Below, one piece after another: positions 37,501 to 46,322 of a DNA stretch of 64,000 nt. The stretch's first letter is position 1; every line of letters begins with the position of its first letter. A model generated the notes under the pieces. That model was not told where the DNA came from and did not search any database. It saw nothing but the letters and a program-made list of their open reading frames with translations. The stretch lies in the NCBI GenBank assembly GCA_025655575.1, contig JAHXIP010000001.1, positions 248,001 through 312,000 of the forward strand, read 5' to 3'. Source of the stretch: Candidatus Thiodiazotropha sp. (ex Monitilora ramsayi) (GTDB lineage Bacteria > Pseudomonadota > Gammaproteobacteria > Chromatiales > Chromatiaceae). The translations under genes and the position numbers were made by a program.

Positions 37501-38423
37501 CAATTCTCTCCTGTATCTTGCTGGCTGAGGGCCTGTTTGGCGATTTCACCGATGCCGGCAACGGAACCGATCAGACTTGAGGCCTCCAGAGGCATCAAGA
37601 TGACTTTCTGGTTTTCTGCGGATGCGATCTGTTGCAAAGCTTCCGTGTATTTCTGGGCCACGAAGTAATTAATGGCATTCACATTCCCCTTGGCAATGGC
37701 CTCTGATACCACTGTGGTGGCCCTGCCCTCCGCCTCCGCCAGTCGCTCTCGGGCCTCAGCTTCGCGGAACGCGGCCTCCTTTTCACCCTCCGCTTCGAGG
37801 ATGGCAGCCTTTTTCTCACCCTCTGCCTTGAGGATTGCGGACTGTCGCTTACCCTCTGCCTCCAGAATGGCGGCGCGCTTCTCACGCTCGGCCTTCATCT
37901 GCCTGGCCATCGCATCGACCAGATCTCTGGGCGGGGAGATATCTTTGATCTCGATACGGGTTACCTTGACCCCCCAGGGGGTGGTGGCATCGTCCACTAC
38001 CGTCAGCAGCTGGGTGTTGATCATGTCTCGCTGAGAGAGCAACTGGTCCAGATCCATGGAACCCATGACGGTACGGATGTTGGTCATGGTCAGGTTGAGG
38101 ATGGCGCTATAGAGATTGTTGACCTCATAAGCGGCCTGTGAGGCATCCAGCACCTGGAAGAAGATGACGCCGTCCACCGTCACCATGGCGTTGTCCTTGG
38201 TGATGACCTCCTGGGAGGGGACATCGAGTACCTGCTCCATCATGTTCATCTTTTTCCCGATCTGATCGACCACCGGCACGATAAGGTTGAGACCCGGCCT
38301 GAGGGTTTTGGTATAGCGCCCAAAGCGCTCAACGGTGTACTCGTTTCCCTGCGGTACCCGTTTGGCCCCTAATACGACGATGACAACGGCAAAGGCCAAC
38401 AATACCAGTACAAAGATATCCAT
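37500..38423 (-). CDS. qmcA: SPFH/band-7 protein, QmcA-like
   Basis: 307 residues. One N-terminal membrane segment (about 3-20), then an SPFH domain ([51 protein letters not shown]) and an Ala/Glu/Lys coiled coil with imperfect repeats of (I)LEAEGEK. Membrane scaffold/protease-modulator family in the inner membrane. Coupled to NfeD downstream. ATG at 38423. The E. coli counterpart is QmcA. Confidence 0.92.
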   Translation of the reverse strand: MDIFVLVLLAFAVVIVVLGAKRVPQGNEYTVERFGRYTKTLRPGLNLIVPVVDQIGKKMNMMEQVLDVPSQEVITKDNAMVTVDGVIFFQVLDASQAAYEVNNLYSAILNLTMTNIRTVMGSMDLDQLLSQRDMINTQLLTVVDDATTPWGVKVTRIEIKDISPPRDLVDAMARQMKAEREKRAAILEAEGKRQSAILKAEGEKKAAILEAEGEKEAAFREAEARERLAEAEGRATTVVSEAIAKGNVNAINYFVAQKYTEALQQIASAENQKVILMPLEASSLIGSVAGIGEIAKQALSQQDTGEN

Positions 38424-38529
38424 GCGATGACTCCCCTATCGGTCGGTTGTCATGCAAAGATGCTTGATCCCCGGATCGATTGCAATGGCCAACATTGGTG
38501 GTCCCCCGGCTTCATGTCAGAATAGCTCG

Positions 38530-39264
38530 ATGAAGCACACCACAAAACCACCCAAATCCTTACTGCGCAAGGTTGGCAGGGCGATTGCCGACTACGACAT
38601 GATTCGCGACGGGGACCGCATCCTGCTGGGGGTCTCCGGCGGCAAGGATTCACTCTCGCTATTGCAGATTCTCAGCCATCTGAAAACCTATGCGCCGGTC
38701 CGTTTTGAGCTGGGAGTGATCACTGTCGATCCTGAAGTGGAGGGTTTCGATCCTGCACCCCTCAAGGACTATTATGAGCAGCTGGGTCTACCCTGGCACT
38801 ATGCGGAACAGCCGATCATGGAAGAGGCGGCAAAGAATATGGATGGTGACTCCTTTTGCTCTTACTGTGCTCGGATGAAGCGGGGCATCATGTATAGCAC
38901 CTGCCGAAGGGAGGGCTACAATGTTCTAGCATTGGCCCAGCATTTGGATGATCTGGCGGAGAGTTTAATGATGTCCCTGTTCCATGCAGGGCAACTACGT
39001 ACCATGAAGGCGCACTATCTCAACGATGCCGGGGATATCCGTATTATCCGTCCGTTGGTCTACTGTCGTGAGACCCAGACCGGTGCCTTTGCCGTAGAAG
39101 CGGGACTGCCGATAATTCCGGATAGCTGCCCCGCCTGCTTTACAGCACCTACGCAACGGGCCTATATGAAACAACTGCTGGCGGCCGAAGAGCAGAATAA
39201 CCGTCATCTGCTGGCCAACATGCTGCATGCAATGAAACCGTTGATGGACGAAACGCCACCATGA
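38530..39264 (+). CDS. TtcA-family PP-loop ATPase (tRNA 2-thiocytidine-type)
   Basis: 244 residues from ATG 38530; upstream starts in frame lack a ribosome site. PP-loop SGGKDS (36-41); paired cysteines Cys110/Cys113 (CSYC) and Cys200/Cys203 (CPAC) match the Fe-S cysteines of TtcA, which makes s2C32 in tRNA. Shorter than E. coli TtcA (311), and the ATP loop region and C-terminus differ, so it may be a TtcA paralogue acting on another substrate. Stop overlaps the next ATG (ATGA), so it is co-translated with a CBS-pair protein and a permease. Confidence 0.8.
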   Translation: MKHTTKPPKSLLRKVGRAIADYDMIRDGDRILLGVSGGKDSLSLLQILSHLKTYAPVRFELGVITVDPEVEGFDPAPLKDYYEQLGLPWHYAEQPIMEEAAKNMDGDSFCSYCARMKRGIMYSTCRREGYNVLALAQHLDDLAESLMMSLFHAGQLRTMKAHYLNDAGDIRIIRPLVYCRETQTGAFAVEAGLPIIPDSCPACFTAPTQRAYMKQLLAAEEQNNRHLLANMLHAMKPLMDETPP

Positions 39265-39719
39265 AGATCAAGCATATATCGATTCCCACCAAGGTTGCGC
39301 GTCCGGGTATGCCGGTTGGCGAGGTAATGACTGAGTGCGTGGAAAAGGATGTGCCGGGCATACCCTTTGTCGATGCGGAGGGTAATCTTTCCGGCCGCTT
39401 CTCCGTCAGACATCTCTTCCTGCTCTGCTGTATTCCGCAAGATATTATCCAGGGTGCCCATCTGCTTGGGGATGACATTGAGGATCTCGATTTTCCACAT
39501 ATTCGGGCGGATGACCTGATGGCGCGAAAAGTAGAAGAGTTTATTTTTCCCGATGTCATTCGCTTGTCTCCTAATTTTCAGGCTATCAAGGCGCTCGCCA
39601 TTATGGAGCAGTACAACACCGAGTATCTCTTTGTGACAGAGGGTGATGATTACCAGGGTGTCGTTACCCGCCTGAGTATTGCCAAGGCGATAGTCACCAA
39701 AGTGTGCTGCGTCGAATAA
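39261..39719 (+). CDS. CBS-domain pair protein
   Basis: 152 residues, two CBS motifs (about 5-65 and 85-150: VGEVMTECVEKDVPGIPFVD and ALAIMEQYNTEYLFVTEGDD). CBS pairs usually bind adenosyl ligands such as AMP, ATP or AdoMet and regulate an attached enzyme or channel. Starts inside the stop of the TtcA-like gene and ends 7 bp before a permease gene, so it may regulate either partner. Confidence 0.88.
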   Translation: MKIKHISIPTKVARPGMPVGEVMTECVEKDVPGIPFVDAEGNLSGRFSVRHLFLLCCIPQDIIQGAHLLGDDIEDLDFPHIRADDLMARKVEEFIFPDVIRLSPNFQAIKALAIMEQYNTEYLFVTEGDDYQGVVTRLSIAKAIVTKVCCVE

Positions 39720-39726
39720 GCTGACT

Positions 39727-41037
39727 ATGGAAAACGTTACCCAGGAAATGTGGACCTCGGCAGCCATACTGGTGGTGGCCTACACACTGATTTTTTCAGA
39801 GGTACTGCATCGAACCACTGCGGCCATTCTTGGTGCGGTGGTCATGATTGGCGTGGGTATGTACATGGGGTTTTATACCCAGCAGGCTGCGATGTTGGCA
39901 GTGGACGGTAATACAATTCTGCTGCTAGCGGCCATGATGATGCTGGTTGCCTTGCTGCGTCCCACCGGCGCATTCGATTTTGCTGCGGTACACATCACCC
40001 ACTGGGCCAAGGGCAATCCCAAACTGCTGCTGATCTATCTCAGCCTGGCGGTGAGCCTGATCAGTATGATTCTCGACAATGTCACCACGGTGATTGTGTT
40101 TGCCCCCTTAACTGTTCTGATCTGTCGCTTACTTAAGATCAATCCTATGCCCTACCTGATGGCGGAGGCGATGCTTTCCAATATCGGTGGTGCAGCCACC
40201 CTGGTCGGCGACCCGCCCAATCTGATGATAGGTAGTGCAGGGGATATCAGCTTCAATTCCTTCCTGATCCACATGGGGTTTCCCGTCATGGTGGTCTGGG
40301 TGGGTACTGTGGGCCTGATGCTGTTTCTGTTTCGTGATCAACTGGCCGAAGGTGGCAAGGACCCGAGGACTCTGGTAGCTACCCATGCTATCAAGGATGT
40401 GGAGGGTTTGAAGCGGATTCTGTTCTCTCTCGGCGTGGTTGTGGTGCTTTTCTTTATCCATCACACACTGCATGTGTTGCCCGCCTATGCCTCCTTTATC
40501 GGTCTGACCCTGGCGCTATTGTTAATCCGTCCCGATATGGAAAAGCTCTTTGGTGACGTGAATTGGTCGGTGCTTTTTTTCTTTGCCGGACTGTTTATGA
40601 TCGTGGGTGGCGTGGAGGCTTCCGGCCTACTGGATCTGCTGGGTCACCAGCTGGCGAAGCTGGCCCAAGATCCGGGTATGTTGTTGCTGACAGGGCTTTT
40701 GCTGATGTGGGTAGCAGCGATTCTCAGTGCCGTGGTGGACAACATCCCCTTCACCGTCACCATGATTCCGATCATTCTGGGTTTGGAGAGCAGTGGTGTG
40801 AATATCGCCCCACTCTGGTGGGCGCTTGCCTTGGGTGTTGGGCTGGGGGGGAACGGCACCCATATCGGTGCGACGGCCAATATCATTGCTGTCAGTGAAT
40901 CTGAGAAGAGTGGTATGCCGGAGGCAAAAATCACTCCCATACTGTGGATGCGTACCGGTCTACCCGTGATGTTTTTCGGCTTGATTCTGGCCAGCGCAGT
41001 CTACTGGCTCTTTTTTGATTTGTTTACCACAATCTAG
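39727..41037 (+). CDS. Membrane permease, ion transporter superfamily (ArsB/NhaD/P-protein type)
   Basis: 436 residues with about 11 hydrophobic segments. Motifs of the ArsB/NhaD type are LDNVTTVIVFAPLT (about residues 117-130) and GGAATLVGDPPNLMIG (about 157-172), with a second half VVDNIPFTVTMIPI and GLGGNGTHIGATAN. The conserved DN and G-DPPN pattern binds the ion. Substrate (Na+/H+, arsenite, sulfate-like anion) cannot be chosen. Third gene of the TtcA-CBS operon. Confidence 0.9.
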   Translation: MENVTQEMWTSAAILVVAYTLIFSEVLHRTTAAILGAVVMIGVGMYMGFYTQQAAMLAVDGNTILLLAAMMMLVALLRPTGAFDFAAVHITHWAKGNPKLLLIYLSLAVSLISMILDNVTTVIVFAPLTVLICRLLKINPMPYLMAEAMLSNIGGAATLVGDPPNLMIGSAGDISFNSFLIHMGFPVMVVWVGTVGLMLFLFRDQLAEGGKDPRTLVATHAIKDVEGLKRILFSLGVVVVLFFIHHTLHVLPAYASFIGLTLALLLIRPDMEKLFGDVNWSVLFFFAGLFMIVGGVEASGLLDLLGHQLAKLAQDPGMLLLTGLLLMWVAAILSAVVDNIPFTVTMIPIILGLESSGVNIAPLWWALALGVGLGGNGTHIGATANIIAVSESEKSGMPEAKITPILWMRTGLPVMFFGLILASAVYWLFFDLFTTI

Positions 41038-41082
41038 CCAACCTGTGTCGAGGTTGGTCTGCCATGGACTGGGAGCAAGACC

Positions 41083-42474
41083 ATGACGCTTTCGAGATAT
41101 TTTCACATTAGCTTACTCTTGGTGGCGCTCTTGGTGGCGCTCTTGCTGGGGGGGTGTGCGAAGCATCAGCTCTACCGCAGTGCGTTGACGATCTGCGAGG
41201 GGGTGGATACTGAGCAGACATGTGCTCAGCACGCTATGGCGCGTGAATCTTCAGCCGGGCAGGCAGAAGACGACTATCTGTTGGCTTTCATCGAGTTCGA
41301 TGATCAGGGGCAACTCTTCTCTCGAGAGCAGATGCGAGCGGTCACTGATGAACTGAATCGCATGACGGCATTGGATGATCTGCTAATGGTGGTTTTCGTT
41401 CACGGTTGGAAGCACTCAGCAGCCCCCAACGACAGTAATATCCATACCTTTCGTGAGACCCTGCGTCGACTGAGTCTGCTTGAGTCGAATATGAGTCGAC
41501 TGCAGAATAGAAAACCGCGTCAGGTCGCCGGTATCTACCTGGGTTGGCGTGGAGGTTCCCTGACACTGCCTGTCCTGAAGGAACTGACTTTCTGGGAACG
41601 TAAGAACACTGCTCACAAAGTGGGGCGTGGGGCACTCACCGAAGTACTCAATCACCTGGAGCTGATTCGCAATACCCGTAATCATCTAGTATCGGATGAG
41701 ACGCATCGTGCTGAAACACGCCTGGTGGTGGTGGGACACAGCTTCGGCGGTGCAGTGGTCTACTCTTCTCTATCGCAGATTTTGATGAGCCGGTTCGTGG
41801 ATACATTGGGTCCGGTCAGTGTGGTCTCCGATGTAGTCGGTTTCGGTGATCTGGTGGTGCTGATCAACCCCGCATTTGAGGCGGCACGGTTCAGTTCACT
41901 CAGTGATATGGCAAATGAGCGCAGCAGTTATTTTGAGAGCCAGTTGCCGGTCATGGCAATTTTGACCTCAGAGGCTGATGGTGCAACAAAATATGCCTTT
42001 CCCATGGGGCGTGGACTCTCTACTCTGTTCGAAACCTATCGTGCGACGGATCGAGTAAACCCGGTCAATGATGCTCAGGTTAAGATCGATCAGCGAGAAG
42101 CCAATATCCAAGCGGTGGGTCACTATCGACCCTATCGAACTCATACGCTTAAAGCGGAAGGTCCGGCTTCACCGGCCCTGCCAACGATAGAGGATACCCT
42201 GAGCCAGTTTCGAACTGTCAGTCAAGGCTGGGAGGATGATGCGCCTGGGAGCCGTATCTATTTTGATGGGTCGGTGCTGGAGAGGAGCCTCGATTCTGTG
42301 GGAAAGAATCCCTACCTGGTGATCCAGGTGGATGAGGCCTTGATCGGTGGCCACAATGAGATTGATGACCCACGCATTGCATCGTTCGTGCGTCAGCTGA
42401 TTTTACTCTCCAGCCAACAGGCCGATCCTGATGCACGTCGTCAGTTGCGCGAGCTGTTACCGCCAGCACAGTAA
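41083..42474 (+). CDS. Lipoprotein alpha/beta-hydrolase
   Basis: 463 residues. Signal peptide with lipobox GGC (Cys25); the signal region contains a 12-bp tandem DNA repeat. Alpha/beta-hydrolase marks: HGWKHS (oxyanion region, residues 107-112), and the nucleophile elbow GHSFGG with Ser220. The C-terminal half has no clear domain. Likely periplasmic-facing esterase or lipase of unknown substrate. Starts 45 bp after the permease, same strand. Confidence 0.78.
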   Translation: MTLSRYFHISLLLVALLVALLLGGCAKHQLYRSALTICEGVDTEQTCAQHAMARESSAGQAEDDYLLAFIEFDDQGQLFSREQMRAVTDELNRMTALDDLLMVVFVHGWKHSAAPNDSNIHTFRETLRRLSLLESNMSRLQNRKPRQVAGIYLGWRGGSLTLPVLKELTFWERKNTAHKVGRGALTEVLNHLELIRNTRNHLVSDETHRAETRLVVVGHSFGGAVVYSSLSQILMSRFVDTLGPVSVVSDVVGFGDLVVLINPAFEAARFSSLSDMANERSSYFESQLPVMAILTSEADGATKYAFPMGRGLSTLFETYRATDRVNPVNDAQVKIDQREANIQAVGHYRPYRTHTLKAEGPASPALPTIEDTLSQFRTVSQGWEDDAPGSRIYFDGSVLERSLDSVGKNPYLVIQVDEALIGGHNEIDDPRIASFVRQLILLSSQQADPDARRQLRELLPPAQ

Positions 42475-42636
42475 CCGATTCTAGAATCATTGCCACTTCC
42501 TTCAGAATCGGTGGCTGCCTGGTTTGATATACCCCAATCAGAGCATTTGTATATCGTGCAACATTAACTTGACTGTTTTTCTAGGTATTTCTATAGGTAT
42601 TGGGAGAGCAATGGAAAAGTCACGGGAGAACCGAAG

Positions 42637-42846
42637 ATGAATATCCGTACCACCACCGACCCGATTAGCCTGCGCGAAGTCCCGGATCCCGAGCAACACC
42701 CCTGTCTCTATGAGGGTGATGGTGACAACGGTATCGAGATCTATTTTGAGAGTGAAGAGAACAAACGCATCTATCTCGATATGGAGTTAGAGGGGCGTAA
42801 AGTCATTGCTGGCAATGACACAGATGATTACATCGCAGAAGGTTAA
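42637..42846 (+). CDS. Small acidic protein of unknown function
   Basis: 69 residues, cytosolic-type, rich in Glu, Asp and Ile with no signal peptide or membrane segment. A central IEIYFESEENKRIYLDMELEG stretch suggests a small beta-rich fold. Ends 14 bp before the next gene, so co-transcription is likely. Not recognised. Confidence 0.65.
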   Translation: MNIRTTTDPISLREVPDPEQHPCLYEGDGDNGIEIYFESEENKRIYLDMELEGRKVIAGNDTDDYIAEG

Positions 42847-42860
42847 GGAGGCTAGGTCAT

Positions 42861-43370
42861 ATGATCTTAAGACGTCTCTATCTTCTCGTCCCGGGTAAGT
42901 TTCAGGCGGAAGCGGTAGTGCGAGACTTGATGGCTCAACGCATCAGACGCAAGCACATTCACACGATTGCCAAGCCGGGTGTTGAAATCGATGGTTTGCC
43001 CGAAGCCACTCTGAGACAGCGCAGCGACTTTGGTGCCAAGGTGGAGCGCTGGTTTTGGGACATGAATCTGGTGGCCTTTTTTGCTGCCCTGGCCCTGCTG
43101 GGGATCGCACTCTTGGCCACTGCCTGGTTCTGGGCGGCAGGCGCTGCCATCGTAGCGGGAACCAACGTGGTGCTGGGTTATCTCTTCGCAGGGCATGTGC
43201 CGAGAACCCATGTCGAGGATTGTCTGACACCGCTGCGACATGGAGAAATTCTCCTACTGGTCGACGTGCCTCGTTGGCGGATTACGCAAGTCGAGCGGAC
43301 AATCCGTCAAAGCCATCCCGAGGTAGAGATCGGTGGTGTTGGCTGGGGACTTGATGCCCTGGGCATCTAA
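42861..43370 (+). CDS. Membrane protein with two central transmembrane helices
   Basis: 169 residues. A soluble N-terminal part (1-60: LYLLVPGKFQAEAVVRDL, a ferredoxin-like start), two hydrophobic helices (about 68-110: VAFFAALALLGIALLATAWF and AAGAAIVAGTNVVLGYLF) and a C-terminal soluble domain (EILLLVDVPRWRITQVE). The plan resembles DUF1269/general stress 17M-like two-TM proteins. ATG at 42861 after AAGGAGG; terminator just downstream. Function unknown. Confidence 0.75.
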   Translation: MILRRLYLLVPGKFQAEAVVRDLMAQRIRRKHIHTIAKPGVEIDGLPEATLRQRSDFGAKVERWFWDMNLVAFFAALALLGIALLATAWFWAAGAAIVAGTNVVLGYLFAGHVPRTHVEDCLTPLRHGEILLLVDVPRWRITQVERTIRQSHPEVEIGGVGWGLDALGI

Positions 43371-43395
43371 CCTACACGGTTCACCAGCCCCAAAA

Positions 43396-43427
43396 GGGTG
43401 GTGCGTCAGCACCACCCGGTTTTTTTC
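43396..43427 (+). terminator. Strong intrinsic terminator
   Basis: GGGTGGTGC (43396-43404), loop GTCA, GCACCACCC (43409-43417), then GG and seven T. A textbook rho-independent terminator for the preceding two-gene unit. Confidence 0.95.
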
Positions 43428-43524
43428 TTCCCCCGCATTCACAGAAGCCAATGGCTGATGGCTCATGATAGACTCTGGCTCGTATCAATGAGTCAGGCAT
43501 GATTGCCAATATTGCGAGGGAAGC

Positions 43525-46308
43525 ATGAAGCTGCCGAATAAATCTTTGACCTTACGTTTTCTCATTCTTTGGGTGCTTATCTCAGCACTGTTTATCTCGG
43601 GATGTAATCTTTTTACCAGCAATGAAGAGCGTTTCCGTAAAGCGGTTGAGCATCAGGAAAAAGGTGAACTGAGCGCAGCTACTATTGAGTTTAAAAACAT
43701 TATAAAGAGTGACCCTGAACACGCACAGGCTCGCTGGCAGCTGGGAAAGACCTATCTGAAGATGAATGACGGTTTAAGCGCAAAGAAAGAGTTGCTTCGC
43801 GCCCGCTCACTCGGCATTTCAGATGCAGCATTGGTTACTGCACTGGCGAAAGCTTACTTGCTGACGACCGAACCGGAGGAGGCATTACGACTTCTCGATG
43901 AGACACCCTCGCTTCCAAAGGATGCAGAAAACCTCTCTTTGCGAGGTGAAGTAGAGTTGGCTCTGGGACGCGCGAAGGCAGCAAAAAAGAGCTTTCAGTC
44001 AAGTCTGGCAGCAGATCCAACATACATTCGTGCACGCTATGGCCTGATCCGGTTGGCCTTAAGTGAGAAATCCAATTCGGAGGCGGCACAACAGATCGCA
44101 AAAGTGCTGGAGGCAGATGAGAATGACTTCCAGGGACTTATCTACAAAGCTGAAATGGAACTCAACAAAGGGGATCCCCAAGCAGCTATCACAGCTTACA
44201 ATCAGGCTTTGAAATCGTCGGACAACACCTTTGTCAGGATTGGCTTAGCGAGAGCTTATCTGGCTGTCAGTAATACGATTGAAGCAGACAAGCAGCTTGA
44301 AGCGGTTGCTGAGAAAGATCCGAACAATCTTGTCGTACGCTATCTGAAAGCCGTTTCAGCACATCAACGCGGCGATCTTTCAACAGCGAAATCACTATTG
44401 CTTGAAGTCGTCGGCAAGGCGCCGGAGCACTATCCCAGTCTGTTACTGCTGGGTTCGGTCCACTTCAATCTGGCGGAATATGAGCAAGCGATAAATAACC
44501 TGATACGTTACCTGGCACATGATGAGACCCATGTGCGAGCAAAGAAAGTACTGGCTCAATCCTATGTCAAACTGGGGGATCTGGATCGTGCCATCGAGCG
44601 ACTGGAATCTGCCGCAGACACGACACCTAACGACCCTGAGCTGATAATGATGTTGGGTAATCTCTATACCGGTAAAGGTGACTATGCCACCGGCCAGAGC
44701 TATTACGACAAGGCGATGAAACTGGCGCCGGGTGTTAAAGAGATCGAGACCCGTATGGCCATCAATCGATGGGCCTCGGGCGATCACGATCAGGCGATTG
44801 CAGAGCTCAATACGATTGTGGATTCGGATCAGTCCTATCTGCCTGCAGAAATGGCATTGATTACCGCTCATATGAAGTCGAAGGATTATCCACAAGCATT
44901 GGATACTGCCCGTAAGCTGATTGATAAGCGACCTGACATGCCTACGGCCTATGCGATGGCCGCTGCCGCACAGGAGGCCATGGGTGCAAAAGCAGAAGCG
45001 GTGAGCTACCTGGAAAAGTCCGTCCAGGTCGATCCACAATACATGAGTGGCTATCTGCTGCTCGCCAGAATGGCGCAAGCGGAAGGTGATGTCGCACAAG
45101 CTAGAAATCACCTGGAATCGGCACTGGCACAGAAACCGAATGCAGAGAAAGCGCTTCTGATGTTGGCAACACTGGAGGAGCAGGAGGGTAACAAGGAGCA
45201 GGCGAGCAAATTAGTGGAGCAGGCCAGGGTGGGCAACCCCAAGGCAATCACACCGAGGATTTTATTGGCCAATGCCGCCTTTCGCCAAGGTAAGCTTGAT
45301 GAGGCTCGGGAACTGGCGGAAGAAACACTGGAGATCGCTCCCGTTAATACCTCTGCACTGTTGCTACTGGCCGAACTGGAGCAGGCCGCGGGAGACGACA
45401 GCGCGGCATTAAAAGTCTACGATAAGCTGCTGGATGCCAACCCGCAAATGATTGATGGGCGGATGAAGAAGGCAACCTTACAGGCAAAGCTGGGGGATCT
45501 TACAGGCGCCCAGCGCTCACTTGAAAAGGTATTGGCACAAGATAGCACCCATATGGCGGCGCAATGGGCGCTGGGTGGTATTGCCTTGAAGCAGGGCAAA
45601 CCGGAAAAAGCCGCTGAGCATGCGAAGCGATTGATCGCAGATCATGCTGAGTCTGCTGCCGGTTACTCCCTCAAGGGCGACGTGCTGATGAGCCAGAAAA
45701 AATATGAGAAGGCATTACCTGCATATCGGGAAGCCTTCACCCGATCAGAGGGGCGGCTCTCCATGTTCAAGGTCAGCCAGGCACTACGGGCGATGGGTCG
45801 AACCCAAGAGTCCCAAACGCTGATGAGCCAGTGGCTGGAAAAGCGGCCCGAAGACCTTGTGACCCGGCTAAGCTACGCAACACAATTGCAATCCCAGGGT
45901 GACGATGAAAAAGCCATTGATCAGTATCAACGGATCTTAAAACAGCAGCCCGATCATGTGGTGGCTATGAATAATCTGGCCTGGCTCTATCATAGTCAGG
46001 GAAGTACGGAAAATGCCCTGGCCTTGGCGGAGCAGGCCTATAAGGCGGCACCGACAGTACCGGGGGTCATTGATACCTATGGCTGGATTCTGGTCAACAA
46101 CAATCAGGTGGATGCCGGTCTTAAGCTGCTTGAAGAGGCCAATGCTAAGCAGCCAACCGATCTTGATATTCGCTATCATCTGGCTGCAGCGCATGCCCGT
46201 GCCGGTAACAGCGCTCGTGCCAAGCGTGAACTGACGGAGATCCTTGCTTCCAAAAAGGCATTCAGCGAGCAGCAGAGCGCGAGTCAATTGCTGGATAGTC
46301 TGCGATAA
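43525..46308 (+). CDS. PEP-CTERM/XrtA-associated TPR lipoprotein (PrsT-like)
   Basis: 927 residues, matching the known PrsT length. Lipobox ISGC with Cys27, then TPR repeats filling the rest (for example GLAYLA-type helices, ALRLLDE, AAIDQYQRILKQQPDH). PrsT proteins occur with exosortase and exopolysaccharide genes and help assemble exported surface polymer. No exosortase, XrtA, or glycosyltransferase is present in this window, so the partner genes are elsewhere. Monocistronic between a terminator and the convergent peptidase gene. Confidence 0.85.
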   Translation: MKLPNKSLTLRFLILWVLISALFISGCNLFTSNEERFRKAVEHQEKGELSAATIEFKNIIKSDPEHAQARWQLGKTYLKMNDGLSAKKELLRARSLGISDAALVTALAKAYLLTTEPEEALRLLDETPSLPKDAENLSLRGEVELALGRAKAAKKSFQSSLAADPTYIRARYGLIRLALSEKSNSEAAQQIAKVLEADENDFQGLIYKAEMELNKGDPQAAITAYNQALKSSDNTFVRIGLARAYLAVSNTIEADKQLEAVAEKDPNNLVVRYLKAVSAHQRGDLSTAKSLLLEVVGKAPEHYPSLLLLGSVHFNLAEYEQAINNLIRYLAHDETHVRAKKVLAQSYVKLGDLDRAIERLESAADTTPNDPELIMMLGNLYTGKGDYATGQSYYDKAMKLAPGVKEIETRMAINRWASGDHDQAIAELNTIVDSDQSYLPAEMALITAHMKSKDYPQALDTARKLIDKRPDMPTAYAMAAAAQEAMGAKAEAVSYLEKSVQVDPQYMSGYLLLARMAQAEGDVAQARNHLESALAQKPNAEKALLMLATLEEQEGNKEQASKLVEQARVGNPKAITPRILLANAAFRQGKLDEARELAEETLEIAPVNTSALLLLAELEQAAGDDSAALKVYDKLLDANPQMIDGRMKKATLQAKLGDLTGAQRSLEKVLAQDSTHMAAQWALGGIALKQGKPEKAAEHAKRLIADHAESAAGYSLKGDVLMSQKKYEKALPAYREAFTRSEGRLSMFKVSQALRAMGRTQESQTLMSQWLEKRPEDLVTRLSYATQLQSQGDDEKAIDQYQRILKQQPDHVVAMNNLAWLYHSQGSTENALALAEQAYKAAPTVPGVIDTYGWILVNNNQVDAGLKLLEEANAKQPTDLDIRYHLAAAHARAGNSARAKRELTEILASKKAFSEQQSASQLLDSLR

Positions 46309-46322
46309 ACACCCTAGCTCTT

